From positions 3,286,001 through 3,350,000 of the forward strand of contig OZ245729.1 in assembly GCA_965227215.1 (NCBI GenBank): a DNA stretch of 64,000 nt, read 5' to 3'. This document shows positions 18,968 to 27,745 of this stretch, one piece after another (position 1 is the first letter of the stretch; the number at the start of each line of letters is the position of its first letter). The translations under genes and the position numbers were made by a program. Below the pieces are notes generated by a model that saw only the letters and a list, made by a program, of their open reading frames with translations, was not told the DNA's origin and ran no database searches. The DNA comes from Gracilimonas sp965227215. GTDB taxonomy: Bacteria; Bacteroidota; Rhodothermia; Balneolales; Balneolaceae.

Positions 18968-19999
18968 TTATTCTATATCTCCTTCAAAGTATTCGATGGC
19001 TCTTTTAGGAGTCATGTCCCGTCCTTTTGTCTTCTCGCCGATGCTCGACTTAATCCTTTCCTGGAATGCTTTTGCGGGATCGTACCCATAATGTTTCAAT
19101 AAATAATTCATGGCAATTACCTCGGCAATCACCGTGATGTTTTTACCCGGAGTGATGGGGAGGTGGATGAGGGGGATTTCCAACCCCAACACATTTACCG
19201 AATCGTGATTTAATCCGGTTCGCTCTACCTCACGGGTTTCATCCCACAGGGTTAATTCTAAAACTACTTCTAAACGCTTTTGGTATCGGATGGCACGAAT
19301 GCCAAACATTGACATGACATCCACTATACCCAGCCCTCTGATTTCCATAAAGTGCTTACTCATTTCCGTGGCAGACGACATCAGCACGTTATTCTTTTTG
19401 GTAAGCATAACAACATCATCAGCAACCAGACGGTGCCCGCGTTCAACCAAATCGAGGGCTACCTCACTTTTGCCGATACCTGATTTCCCGGCTACCAAAA
19501 TCCCAATCCCGTATACATCCATCATGGAACCGTGAACCATGGTTTGAATGGCAAACTGGTCTTCCAAAAAATCCCGTAAAATGTACATAAATCGGGTGGT
19601 TTCGAGCGGAGTGGAATAGATGGGGACGTTAGCTTCTTTGGCAATTCGAAATAAATTCTCGGGAAGCTTGTTACTGTCGGTTAAAAAGATAACCGGAATA
19701 TCGAACTGGGTGATATTTCGGAATGACTCTTCCTGCTTATCTTTACCCATGTGCTCCAGAAACTGGGTTTCGGTATTCCCGATAATCTGAATTCGTTGAT
19801 AAGTAAATAATTTTTTATACCCGGCAAGCGCCAATCCCGGTCGGTGTAAATCGGCTTCAACCACATAATGGTCTTCGGCACAATTTTCAGAAACGCACGC
19901 TTCTAAATTGATATTAACGCGCTCTCGCAGCTTTTTAACAAGGTAAGCCACGCTGATTTTATCCTTGCGCGGAATTGGGGCCTGGGGTGAAAATGGCAT
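18968..19999 (-). CDS. hprK: HPr kinase/phosphorylase
   Basis: 343-residue bifunctional enzyme that phosphorylates and dephosphorylates a serine of HPr-type proteins. An N-terminal regulatory domain (1-130) precedes the kinase domain with Walker A GKSGIGKS at 171-178, LVADDVV at 191-197 and the HPrK/P signature around MEIRGLGIVDVMSMFG (about 216-231). No HPr, EI or EII gene is in the window. It follows hpf by 18 bp and likely belongs to the xerC-hpf-hprK transcript. Confidence 0.94.
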   Translation of the reverse strand: MPFSPQAPIPRKDKISVAYLVKKLRERVNINLEACVSENCAEDHYVVEADLHRPGLALAGYKKLFTYQRIQIIGNTETQFLEHMGKDKQEESFRNITQFDIPVIFLTDSNKLPENLFRIAKEANVPIYSTPLETTRFMYILRDFLEDQFAIQTMVHGSMMDVYGIGILVAGKSGIGKSEVALDLVERGHRLVADDVVMLTKKNNVLMSSATEMSKHFMEIRGLGIVDVMSMFGIRAIRYQKRLEVVLELTLWDETREVERTGLNHDSVNVLGLEIPLIHLPITPGKNITVIAEVIAMNYLLKHYGYDPAKAFQERIKSSIGEKTKGRDMTPKRAIEYFEGDIE

Positions 20000-20017
20000 A
20001 GATTATTAATTAAAAGT

Positions 20018-20317
20018 TTAGTTGACGGCGTGCATTTTTTCTTTGTACTTCTTCAGCTGTCGGCTTACGGTTTCTACCGCGTTATGAATTGCCTGTTCGT
20101 AGGAACCGGCTGATTCTTTCGCTGTTAATACTTTGCGGGGTACTTTCACAATAATTTCAGCCTGCTGGGGATTTTCGTCGGAGGGAGTAGGCTCAAGGAT
20201 TATATCGCACATTACAATCCGGTCGTAAAATTGTTCCAATTTCTCCACGCTATCTCTGCAATATTGTTGAAGGTCAGCGCTGGCTTCAAAATGGCGTGCT
20301 GTGAATGTAGTTTTCAT
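20018..20317 (-). CDS. hpf: ribosome hibernation-promoting factor (short HPF/RaiA type)
   Basis: 99-residue beta-alpha-beta-beta-beta-alpha protein that binds the 30S decoding centre and stalls ribosomes in stationary phase. It shows the family start (MKTTFTARHFEASADLQQYC) and the Lys-rich C-terminal helix. It lacks the long HPF dimerisation tail. A good Shine-Dalgarno (AGGAG) lies about 9 nt before ATG at 20317. Placement between xerC and hprK is the main context clue. Confidence 0.9.
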   Translation of the reverse strand: MKTTFTARHFEASADLQQYCRDSVEKLEQFYDRIVMCDIILEPTPSDENPQQAEIIVKVPRKVLTAKESAGSYEQAIHNAVETVSRQLKKYKEKMHAVN

Positions 20318-20350
20318 ACTTCTACTCCTAAGTTTATAGTTATGTAATTA

Positions 20351-21268
20351 TTACGTTTTTGCTCTTGGGTGGGCTTGCTCATACACATTTTTAAGCCTTT
20401 CCATGCTTGTATGTGTATAAACCTGCGTTGCCGCTAAGTTGGCATGCCCTAAAAACTCTTTGATGATTCTTATATCTGCTCCGTTATCGAGCATATGGGT
20501 GGCAAAACTGTGCCGTAAAACATGGGGACTTTTTTGGGTAACCTCACTAGTTTGTTTTAAATAATTTTCAACCATTGACTGTACGGCTCGGTCATAAATC
20601 CGCTGACCGCTTGCAGCAATGAACAAAGCTTTTTTTGCATCGCTATCAGTGCGTTCTCCGTATAGTTCCGGTCTTCTTTCAATAAACTGTTCTAAGATGG
20701 AGGCCACTGTATTACCCAATGGAATAATCCGCTGTTTATTGCCCTTACCATGAACGGAAACTTGCCGTTGCTTTAGATCAATGTCTGTGACATTCAGTCC
20801 GGTTAGCTCACTTAGTCGCATACCGGTTCCGTAAAAAAGCTCAAGAATAGCCCGATCTTGTAGCCCGCTTACCGAATCTGTATCCACACTGTCCATCATC
20901 CGGGATATGTCTTCGACGGTGGCAGTTTTGGGTAATGTCTGCTCTTTCTTTGGTACAACCAGCAGGTGTGCAGGATTTTTATCAATATGCCCCCTCTTAA
21001 AGCAGTACTTAAAAAAAGAACGCAGGGCAGCAACCTTACGGGCAATAGATGTCTTTGCCAGTCCTTTCTCGGAAAGATCTCCCAGCCATAACCGGATGTT
21101 TAAGCGGGTAATCGTAGAAATATCGACCTGGTCTATAGTATGTTCGTTGACTTCTGCCGTAAATTCCAGAAAAGAAGTCAGGTCATTTTGATAGGAGGTA
21201 ATTGTATGTTCCGAAGCATTTCGTTCTACACTCAGGTATTTCAGATATTTTTCTATCAATGCTTTCAT
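20351..21268 (-). CDS. xerC: tyrosine recombinase XerC/XerD
   Basis: 305-residue chromosome-dimer resolution recombinase. A SAM-like core-binding N-domain (1-90) is followed by the catalytic domain with the full set Arg151 (GTGMRLSEL), Lys175 (HGKGNKQR), His249 and Arg252 (HVLRHSFATHM), His275 (LGHANL) and Tyr284 (QVYTH). ATG at 21268 is chosen over TTG at 21277 because an AGGTG Shine-Dalgarno lies just upstream of it. The housekeeping context (hpf, hprK) argues against a phage or island integrase. C versus D cannot be settled from sequence alone; xerC follows the common naming next to hpf. Confidence 0.88.
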   Translation of the reverse strand: MKALIEKYLKYLSVERNASEHTITSYQNDLTSFLEFTAEVNEHTIDQVDISTITRLNIRLWLGDLSEKGLAKTSIARKVAALRSFFKYCFKRGHIDKNPAHLLVVPKKEQTLPKTATVEDISRMMDSVDTDSVSGLQDRAILELFYGTGMRLSELTGLNVTDIDLKQRQVSVHGKGNKQRIIPLGNTVASILEQFIERRPELYGERTDSDAKKALFIAASGQRIYDRAVQSMVENYLKQTSEVTQKSPHVLRHSFATHMLDNGADIRIIKEFLGHANLAATQVYTHTSMERLKNVYEQAHPRAKT

Positions 21269-21334
21269 ACACCTCAAATATGTCTATGTATCTGCAAAAA
21301 AGAAAACACTTATTAATGAAGATCAGATAAATTT

Positions 21335-22486
21335 TCACCCTACTTCCCGGCCTTTCCAATTCGCTTTTTTCCCGGTAAAATGATCCCATAAGCACCGGAT
21401 GCCAAGTACTTCATACCATAGGATAGTGATGGGTTGCAAGAGACTTATGATTGGATTCCAGCCAAACCTGAAATCCAGGAGCCAGCGTTGAAGTACAAAT
21501 ATTCCGATTAATAAAACGGCTAACTTTTGAGTGTCAGGCTCACCAAATATCAAAGCCAAAAATGGTACCACATAAACAATAAATTGCATGGTAGCCATAA
21601 ACAAGAAAAGGGGAACGTTTTTCCCAAACCCAACGAAGAAGTTTTTCCGAAGACCTTCAAAGATATCAGCATGTGAACGATACATCCGGCAGTTTACGGT
21701 TCCGACACCGTCATACATTGTAATGGTGAGCACATTTCTTTTTACGGTTTTTGCGAGCTCAACGTCTTCTACAATTTCTTGCTTCACGGCAGTATGGCCT
21801 CCAATTGTAGCATAAGCTTCTTTGTTGAAGGCGATAAATTGTCCACAGGCAGCTGCAAATTGAGGCGCCATTTTCTTTCGTAGATTTTGAGGTAGCCACT
21901 TGGGATTCTGCTCCACGTATTTGGCCGGCAGAAGAGTGTAAAGCCCATAATATATCATTGGGATGATCAACTTCTCCCAAAAAGTAACCACCTTTTGTTT
22001 CGGCCACACCGTTATTACATCAGATTGTTGAAGAGCTGAAATTGCTTTAGATACTGTATTCTCTTCCAGCCATACATCGGCATCTATAAATAAGAGATAC
22101 TCACCTTTGGCGTGCTCACTTAACTGATGGCAGGCCCAGGGTTTGCCCAGCCAGTCATCGGGCTTTGACTTACCCTTCAGGTGGTAAAGGTTGTTGATGA
22201 TACCGCTGAGCTTGTCCAGGATTTCAGTGGTTTTGTCAGTCGAATTGTCGTCCAGCACCAGCACTTCAAAATTGGGATAATCCTGCTTCAGGGCCGATGT
22301 GACACACTTTTCGATAACAGCTTCTTCGTTTCGAGCGGGGATGCAGATACTCACTAATGGAGCATTTGTGGTATCAGTATGACCGGTGGGTTGACTGGAT
22401 AGGGAGCGAAATTCAAACCAATTTCGTGTAAAAACAAAAACCGTAAAGCCGATATAAGTAGCTGCGATGTAAAGAAGGATGTCCAT
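21335..22486 (-). CDS. GT2 glycosyltransferase, CrtQ/HpnB-like
   Basis: Membrane-associated family 2 glycosyltransferase of about 383 residues. An N-terminal helix (DILLYIAATYIGFTVFVF) is followed by the GT-A domain with VSICIPARNEE, VLDDNSTDKT and the metal-binding FIDADVW motif. Three to four C-terminal membrane helices follow. The segment CRMYRSHADIFEGLRKNFF resembles carotenoid (CrtQ) and hopanoid-associated glycosyltransferases. ATG at 22486 places the helix at the very N-terminus and is preferred over an upstream TTG at 22525. It is divergent from a CrtC-like gene and near a PlsC-like acyltransferase, so carotenoid glucosylation is a plausible role. Confidence 0.75.
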   Translation of the reverse strand: MDILLYIAATYIGFTVFVFTRNWFEFRSLSSQPTGHTDTTNAPLVSICIPARNEEAVIEKCVTSALKQDYPNFEVLVLDDNSTDKTTEILDKLSGIINNLYHLKGKSKPDDWLGKPWACHQLSEHAKGEYLLFIDADVWLEENTVSKAISALQQSDVITVWPKQKVVTFWEKLIIPMIYYGLYTLLPAKYVEQNPKWLPQNLRKKMAPQFAAACGQFIAFNKEAYATIGGHTAVKQEIVEDVELAKTVKRNVLTITMYDGVGTVNCRMYRSHADIFEGLRKNFFVGFGKNVPLFLFMATMQFIVYVVPFLALIFGEPDTQKLAVLLIGIFVLQRWLLDFRFGWNPIISLLQPITILWYEVLGIRCLWDHFTGKKANWKGREVG

Positions 22487-22545
22487 TGAACGAAAGGTAG
22501 CAAACAGAGCGTTGCCGTTCACCAATACGATTACTTTATTTGATT

Positions 22546-23613
22546 ATGAATATATCTACAGATGTAAGGCATATAACTCCGGATTTCAATAAGTCGTTCG
22601 GCGGATACGAATGGTGGTATTTCGATGGCCTAAGTAAAGACGGGAAACAGGGTTTTGTTATCATATTCTATCAATCCAATCCATTCTCTACCCAATATAT
22701 TCGGGACTTGGACGGTGACAGGGTGAGAGAGGTTTCCTATCCGGCGATTAGTGTTTCGCTTTATAAAGATGGGGAAACCGTATACTACAGCTTTCTTGAG
22801 TACCGGAATAATGATTTTGAATGGGATGAAGAGAACAAGAAGCTTTCTGTTAAGAATGATTCTTTTAGTTACAACTTAGACGGGGAGGGAGGTGGGTTCG
22901 CGATCAACCTGAATCAGCAGTTGCCAAGTGGACATAAGGTAGAAGGGACAATTACAGGAAAAGAAGCAGTGGCAGATAAAAGTCTGATACAGTCATCAAG
23001 TAAAGATCGCCACAGTTGGAATTTGTTATTCCCTCATGTATCGGTTGAGACAAAACTAAACATGGTTGGAAAGAATGGGGAGGAGGAGCTGAACTTTTCG
23101 GGAGCAGGATATCATGATCACAATACAGGGCAAGAACCGATGAAGGAGAGCTTCCGGGATTGGTACTGGGGAAGGTACCACTTCACAGATTTTACCCTGG
23201 TCTATTACCTGATGCAGAAACAGAGTAGCGAACAGTTTGAGGCGTGGCTAATAGACCGGGAGAATCAGCAGGTGCTGCAGAAATTCAGTGATGCAGAAAT
23301 AAGCTATTTCAGTCGAAATTGGTTTGGACTAAAATCTGCAAGAAAAATAATTCTTAAATCAGGTCAAACTACTGTAAATATTCAATGTAGTAATAAAATT
23401 GATGACGGCCCTTTTTATCAACGATTTATAGGTAATTCTGTAATTAACTATAATGGTCAAGTCCATGCTGCACATGGAATTTCAGAGTATATATATCCGG
23501 AGAATATCTACAATCGGATATTCTGGCCGTTGGTTAAAATGAGACTGAATGATGATCAGCAACAGCCACATTGGGTTCAAAAATCCAACCTCATGTATCC
23601 GTGGACGTGGTAA
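22546..23613 (+). CDS. carotenoid 1,2-hydratase (CrtC)/AttH-like protein
   Basis: 355 residues of the two-lipocalin-domain CrtC/AttH superfamily. Diagnostic motifs are GGYEWWYFDG near the N-terminus, GAGYHDHNTG near the middle followed by RDWYWGRYHF, and a C-terminal HAAHGISEYIYP. CrtC enzymes add water to the terminal double bond of acyclic carotenoid ends, creating the tertiary hydroxyl that is later glycosylated or methylated. No signal peptide. ATG at 22546 is used (an upstream TTG at 22540 is also in frame). The neighbouring GT2 and acyltransferase genes support a pigment role, but AttH-like proteins of other function share the fold. Confidence 0.72.
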   Translation: MNISTDVRHITPDFNKSFGGYEWWYFDGLSKDGKQGFVIIFYQSNPFSTQYIRDLDGDRVREVSYPAISVSLYKDGETVYYSFLEYRNNDFEWDEENKKLSVKNDSFSYNLDGEGGGFAINLNQQLPSGHKVEGTITGKEAVADKSLIQSSSKDRHSWNLLFPHVSVETKLNMVGKNGEEELNFSGAGYHDHNTGQEPMKESFRDWYWGRYHFTDFTLVYYLMQKQSSEQFEAWLIDRENQQVLQKFSDAEISYFSRNWFGLKSARKIILKSGQTTVNIQCSNKIDDGPFYQRFIGNSVINYNGQVHAAHGISEYIYPENIYNRIFWPLVKMRLNDDQQQPHWVQKSNLMYPWTW

Positions 23614-23628
23614 CCTAAATAATTTAGG
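23614..23628. terminator. 15-bp palindrome exactly between two convergent stops
   Basis: CCTAAA-TAA-TTTAGG fills the whole space between the stop of the CrtC-like gene (ends 23613) and the stop of the acyltransferase gene (ends 23629). The stem is short and AT-rich, so any terminator activity would be weak. Confidence 0.35.
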
Positions 23629-24294
23629 CTAAAATTGGGGTTTGAAGCCTTCATCGGAAAACCCGGCAACCTGCCTGGTTTCTGTATTTAATCGCTGAAT
23701 ATCGGACTCAAACAATTTAGTTAATTCATTTCTGCTCATAGATTTATCATGATTAACTGATTCTCCTATAGATATATAAAGCTCCGGTTTGCTGCTTCGG
23801 AGGAAATGAGCATAAATGTGGATGGGAACAAAGTCGATTTGCTTGGTTTTTGAGTATAGCCAGGCGAGTCCCTTTTTGAATTCAGGAGCTGAATCAGAAG
23901 CCGGTGTAATGCTGCCTTCCGGGTAAATGAATAAACTGGAGTTGTTACGTTCTAATGACTTCACCGCATATCGCAGAGATTGAATAGAGGCTTTCGGATT
24001 TTCAAGATTGATCGAAAAAGCTCCGATCTTACTGAAAAAAGTGTACTGCTGCATCTGCTTGTCTTCCATCAACGCCCGAGCTTTTTGGTGAAAGAGGTTC
24101 TCATTCAGGTACAGGGGAATAAGGCCGTCCCACCAGAGGTTGTGGTTCAGGAAATACACAGTGCGGGAATCTGGCTGAGGATGGTATTCCTGCTTGATCC
24201 AAACTTGTTTAAACCTTCGTTTAAGCGACCAGCGGGTATATCGATCAAAAAACCAGATGAAGAAACGGGATTCGTCTGCGGGGATGAAATTCAA
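23629..24294 (-). CDS. PlsC-like acyltransferase
   Basis: 221-residue 1-acyl-glycerol-3-phosphate-type acyltransferase. The HX4D catalytic motif is NHNLWWDG (His51, Asp56) and the acyl-acceptor motif is FIYPEGS (Glu126-Gly127). The N-terminal region is amphipathic with many Arg/Phe, suggesting peripheral membrane binding. It could make phospholipid precursors. Beside a CrtQ-like glycosyltransferase and a CrtC-like hydratase, however, it could instead esterify a carotenoid glucoside, as CrtO does in staphyloxanthin synthesis. Confidence 0.75.
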   Translation of the reverse strand: MNFIPADESRFFIWFFDRYTRWSLKRRFKQVWIKQEYHPQPDSRTVYFLNHNLWWDGLIPLYLNENLFHQKARALMEDKQMQQYTFFSKIGAFSINLENPKASIQSLRYAVKSLERNNSSLFIYPEGSITPASDSAPEFKKGLAWLYSKTKQIDFVPIHIYAHFLRSSKPELYISIGESVNHDKSMSRNELTKLFESDIQRLNTETRQVAGFSDEGFKPQF

Positions 24295-24343
24295 TGCGTT
24301 CTTTTTTTGGTGATAATAGGGGGTTGTGCCTTATCTTTCAATC

Positions 24344-25003
24344 ATGAAGAAGCACAGAGACACATCCATCGTTCAAATTACAGATCCAAAGATAGAAGAA
24401 TATGCACGCTCGATGACCACACCAGAGTCAGAGGCCATTAAAGCACTGGTAGCGTCTTCTGATGTCGAGTTGGAATACATCGACATGCTAAGCGGAAATT
24501 TGGTGGGTCAGATGCTGAAAATGCTGATTCAGTTAAGCGGTGCTAAGAGAATCCTTGAGATCGGAACCTTTACGGGGTATTCTGCGATCATGATGGCGGA
24601 AGCTCTTCCTGATGACGGCGAGGTTGTAACTATAGAAATGAATCTCCGCTATCAGAAGCTTGCGTCCAAACACTTCGGGGAGTTTGATGATCACAACAAA
24701 ATTAAGTTGCTGGAAGGGAATGCGCGGGAATTAATTTCCGGGCTGAAGGGAGAGTTTGATTTGGTGTTCATTGATGCGGATAAGCTCAGTTATGAAAGTT
24801 ACTATAAAGAAACACTGCCTTTGCTAAAGCAGGGTGCGTTGATGGTGGTGGACAATGTACTTTGGGATGGAACGGTTTTAGATCCGGAAGATCAAAAAGC
24901 CCAAGCGTTGCATAAGTTTAACAGAATGGTTTCACAAGATAATCGGGTAGAGCAAGTGTTGTTGCCTGTAAGAGATGGGGTTACTATTATCAGAAAGAAA
25001 TAG
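24344..25003 (+). CDS. class I SAM-dependent O-methyltransferase
   Basis: 219 residues of the caffeoyl-CoA/catechol O-methyltransferase family (COG4122 type). Motif I is ILEIGTFTGYSAIMMAEALP, the metal-binding region is LVFIDADKLSYESYY, and VVDNVLWDG supplies further metal ligands. ATG at 24344 (MKKHRDTSIVQ) is the natural start; a GTG at 24326 is also in frame. Substrate is unknown; homologues act on small phenols or on tRNA (TrmR). Confidence 0.85.
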   Translation: MKKHRDTSIVQITDPKIEEYARSMTTPESEAIKALVASSDVELEYIDMLSGNLVGQMLKMLIQLSGAKRILEIGTFTGYSAIMMAEALPDDGEVVTIEMNLRYQKLASKHFGEFDDHNKIKLLEGNARELISGLKGEFDLVFIDADKLSYESYYKETLPLLKQGALMVVDNVLWDGTVLDPEDQKAQALHKFNRMVSQDNRVEQVLLPVRDGVTIIRKK

Positions 25004-25241
25004 GTAATTATTATTTCGCTGTACAAAAGATGACATGGGAAATTCAATAATAAGTCTTTGTGGTTAGAGACAGGGATCATATTTCGATCAGCTATAGAGA
25101 GCAGCATCCTGGTAAATATTGTGGTGTAATTGAGGTGTCCACAGAGCTCTTCATTTATTTACTGTTTCTGAAAAGGTTGGCCTGTACGATTCAATAAAAG
25201 GGAAACAGTGTACCGGGATTGTAAGAAATGATTTTAAATGC

Positions 25242-25277
25242 CGGCATTCGAGGGAATTGATAAATGTTCGAATGCCG
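25242..25277 (-). terminator. hairpin downstream of the 290-aa secreted protein
   Basis: A 10-bp perfect stem CGGCATTCGA (25242-25251)/TCGAATGCCG (25268-25277) with a 16-nt loop lies about 20 bp past the stop of the minus-strand gene at 25299. The downstream T-run is weak. The rest of 25004-25298 shows no gene. Confidence 0.45.
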
Positions 25278-25298
25278 ACTTAACTAATCATGAACAAG

Positions 25299-26171
25299 TT
25301 ACAATGCTCTGTACCATTGTAGGAAGGGGAGTGGGAATGGTAATAACTCACCATCTGCAGCAACACCGGCAAAGCCAAGCTGAAATGCTTTCTTAGGGCC
25401 GGAATGTAGCCTGATGGCAGGAATAATTAATGCAGCGGCTTCACTGTCTTCCATAACTACAAAAGAATCGAAAACTAAGCTCACTCGATCACTAACTCGG
25501 TTCATTCCGGCTAAAGAAAAAAGAGCCGACCCTCCTGGGCTTCCGGGGCCAAATACAGCTCCATAACCAACTGAGAGAGAGATATTTTTTTCTATTTCTC
25601 CAATAGTAACAGAGCCAAATGGCAGAGCAACTCCAAAATCAGGTGATGCCCAGGACCCGGTGCCTAAGAGAGCTCCTACTGCAACTCCAACATTATTCTT
25701 CTTGACAAGGCTGTATTTTGCAGAACCAACAATAGGTGAACCAAACCAGGTGGTCACCAGACCAACACCAAAGTCGTCACTGATTCCAAATTGTACATCC
25801 GGTCCGTACAGGTTCCAGATAATGTAGTTCTCTCCTTTTGAAATGGGGTTCGCATTGGTGGAAATATAATACCGGGTGGCAAAGGTGTTTTCCCTTCTGA
25901 GGCTCCCGTCGTCGGTTATTTCCTCACTGGATAGCTCTCTCATTTCCTTAATTTCGTGTTTGGGAATGGCTACTTCCCCAAGCTCTTTCGTTAACAGTAT
26001 AACTTCCCGTGCATCCTGAGAAATAATTTTTCCTACATATCTTGACCCGTCATTCTTAATTACCATGTAGGTTTTGGTTGTATCGCTCTCGGTTTGAGCG
26101 TGGATTTGAGAAGTCAGTCCTGCCAGTAGAAAAAGTGACAGAAACGCCACCCAAAGTTTAGATGATTTCAT
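25299..26171 (-). CDS. secreted protein of unknown function, Gly-rich barrel-like
   Basis: 290 residues with a signal peptide (cleavage near QIHAQ). A short N-terminal module (about 35-75) has the pattern MVIKNDGSRYVGKIISQDAREVILLT, reminiscent of small SH3-like/DUF-type repeats that sit before beta barrels in Bacteroidota. The rest is Gly/Ser/Phe-rich with alternating hydrophobicity (VGLVTTWFGSP, SLSVGYGAVFGPGSPGGSAL), typical of an outer-membrane barrel. No family assigned with certainty. Followed by a hairpin. Confidence 0.65.
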   Translation of the reverse strand: MKSSKLWVAFLSLFLLAGLTSQIHAQTESDTTKTYMVIKNDGSRYVGKIISQDAREVILLTKELGEVAIPKHEIKEMRELSSEEITDDGSLRRENTFATRYYISTNANPISKGENYIIWNLYGPDVQFGISDDFGVGLVTTWFGSPIVGSAKYSLVKKNNVGVAVGALLGTGSWASPDFGVALPFGSVTIGEIEKNISLSVGYGAVFGPGSPGGSALFSLAGMNRVSDRVSLVFDSFVVMEDSEAAALIIPAIRLHSGPKKAFQLGFAGVAADGELLPFPLPFLQWYRAL

Positions 26172-26313
26172 AATGTATCCCTGATTATTGGTTTGTACCG
26201 CTTAAACTAAAACAGATAAGCTTGTACCGCTGATTGTATTTGCAGTACCTTAAACGGTGAACAAATGTCTTAAATTATATAGTGAATAAAAATAGCTTTA
26301 CGATAAATATTTT

Positions 26314-27564
26314 ATGCAGCACAGCCCATTGAAGGTATTGATAATCGGAAAAGTGTGGCCAGAGCCGGATTCATCAGCGGCCGGTTCCCGAATGCTGGAA
26401 TTGATCGATGTGTTTCAGTCTGGGGATTGGGAGGTGACTTTTGCTTCAGCCGCATCCGACAGTGAATACGCAGTTGATCTGAACGCCGTAGGAGTGAAGA
26501 AAGCGGCTATTAAAATAAACAGCTCTTCCTTTGATCACTTTGTGTCCAAATTAAGTCCGGATGCAGTGGTCTTTGACCGCTTTATGACCGAGGAGCAATT
26601 CGGCTGGCGGGTTGCTGAAACTTGTCCAGGCGCTCTTCGGATTTTAGATACCGAAGATCTTCATTTTCTGAGAGAGGGCCGATATCAGGCATGGAAGGAG
26701 GGTAGAGAATGTGTTACTCAGGATTTGTTCAATGACAAAGCTAAGCGGGAGATTGCCAGCATCCTTCGGTGCGACCTTTCCCTGATCATATCTGAGTATG
26801 AAATGGCCTTACTTGAAAACACTTTCGGGGTTGATAAGAGTCTTTTACTATACCTTCCATTTATGCTGGATAAGATTGGAGAGAAAGATGTAAATAATTG
26901 GAGGGCTTATAATAACAGGAGTCACTTTATATCTATTGGAAACTTCCTTCACGAGCCAAACTGGAACGCGGTTCTATATCTGAAAGAAGAAATATGGCCA
27001 TTAATCCGGTCACAATTACCAGAAGCTGAACTTCATATTTATGGCGCCTATTCCTCTCAAAAAGTGGAACAACTTCATAACCCGGATCAGGGGTTTTTGG
27101 TGAAAGGAAGGGCGAAAAACGCAAAAGAAGTGGTGAGTAAGGCTCGTGTTCTGCTTGCGCCCTTGCGTTTTGGGGCGGGATTAAAAGGAAAACTTATTGA
27201 AGCCATGCAATGTGGCACACCAAGTGTTACTACAACTGTTGGCGCTGAAGGGATGAACGGAAATCTGTCTTGGCCCGGATTTATATCAGATAATTCGCAA
27301 GAATTTGCAGACCGGGCTATTCAGCTTTATAAAAATGAGGAGCTTTGGAAAAAGAAGCAGGAAAGGGGTCTGGAAATTATCAACAGAAGGTTTGATAGAG
27401 AAGGATATTCAGAGAAGATAAAAAACAGAATCAGTACACTAATAGAAAATATACAATCCCATCGGCAGCAGAACTTTATGGGATCTATTTTACAACATCA
27501 TACGGTAGCAAGTACCAAATTTATGAGCAAGTGGATTGAGGCGAAGAACAGGATCGCAGATTAA
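26314..27564 (+). CDS. GT4-type glycosyltransferase
   Basis: 416-residue GT-B fold glycosyltransferase. The N-terminal nucleotide-free domain starts VLIIGKVWPEPDSSAAGSRM. The C-terminal domain holds SIGNFLHEPNWNAVLYL and the donor-binding LAPLRFGAGLKGKLIEAMQCGTP region (about residues 285-310). No membrane helix. It stands alone, without a polysaccharide cluster, so the acceptor is unknown. The C-terminal about 40 residues are unlike the family core. Confidence 0.8.
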   Translation: MQHSPLKVLIIGKVWPEPDSSAAGSRMLELIDVFQSGDWEVTFASAASDSEYAVDLNAVGVKKAAIKINSSSFDHFVSKLSPDAVVFDRFMTEEQFGWRVAETCPGALRILDTEDLHFLREGRYQAWKEGRECVTQDLFNDKAKREIASILRCDLSLIISEYEMALLENTFGVDKSLLLYLPFMLDKIGEKDVNNWRAYNNRSHFISIGNFLHEPNWNAVLYLKEEIWPLIRSQLPEAELHIYGAYSSQKVEQLHNPDQGFLVKGRAKNAKEVVSKARVLLAPLRFGAGLKGKLIEAMQCGTPSVTTTVGAEGMNGNLSWPGFISDNSQEFADRAIQLYKNEELWKKKQERGLEIINRRFDREGYSEKIKNRISTLIENIQSHRQQNFMGSILQHHTVASTKFMSKWIEAKNRIAD

Positions 27565-27639
27565 TGGATTGATGGATTTCGCTGATTACTTCCAATGCAG
27601 ACAATATCCTTCAATCTTTAAATTCTTGAACAGATACTT

Positions 27640-27705
27640 CTTACTTAGAAAGTAAGAGCTTAAATGGTTCAAATGTCACATGGTTCAAGCGTCCGCTTGG
27701 ACCAT
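27640..27705. terminator. two hairpins between convergent genes
   Basis: The first stem is CTTACTT (27640-27646)/AAGTAAG (27650-27656). The second is ATGGTTCAAGCG (27680-27691) with CGCTTGGACCAT (27694-27705), 12 pairs including one G-U. They separate the GT4 gene (+) and the THUMP methyltransferase gene (-). No long T-run follows, so they may be repeat-type palindromes rather than classical terminators. Confidence 0.45.
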
Positions 27706-27745
27706 TGCTTGTATTTAAAGCAAAGTATCAAAACCTAGGGCAGAA

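Noticed and set aside
20351..21268. Integrase of a mobile element
   Set aside because: Gene order (hpf, hprK) and lack of attachment sites or cargo indicate the housekeeping Xer recombinase.
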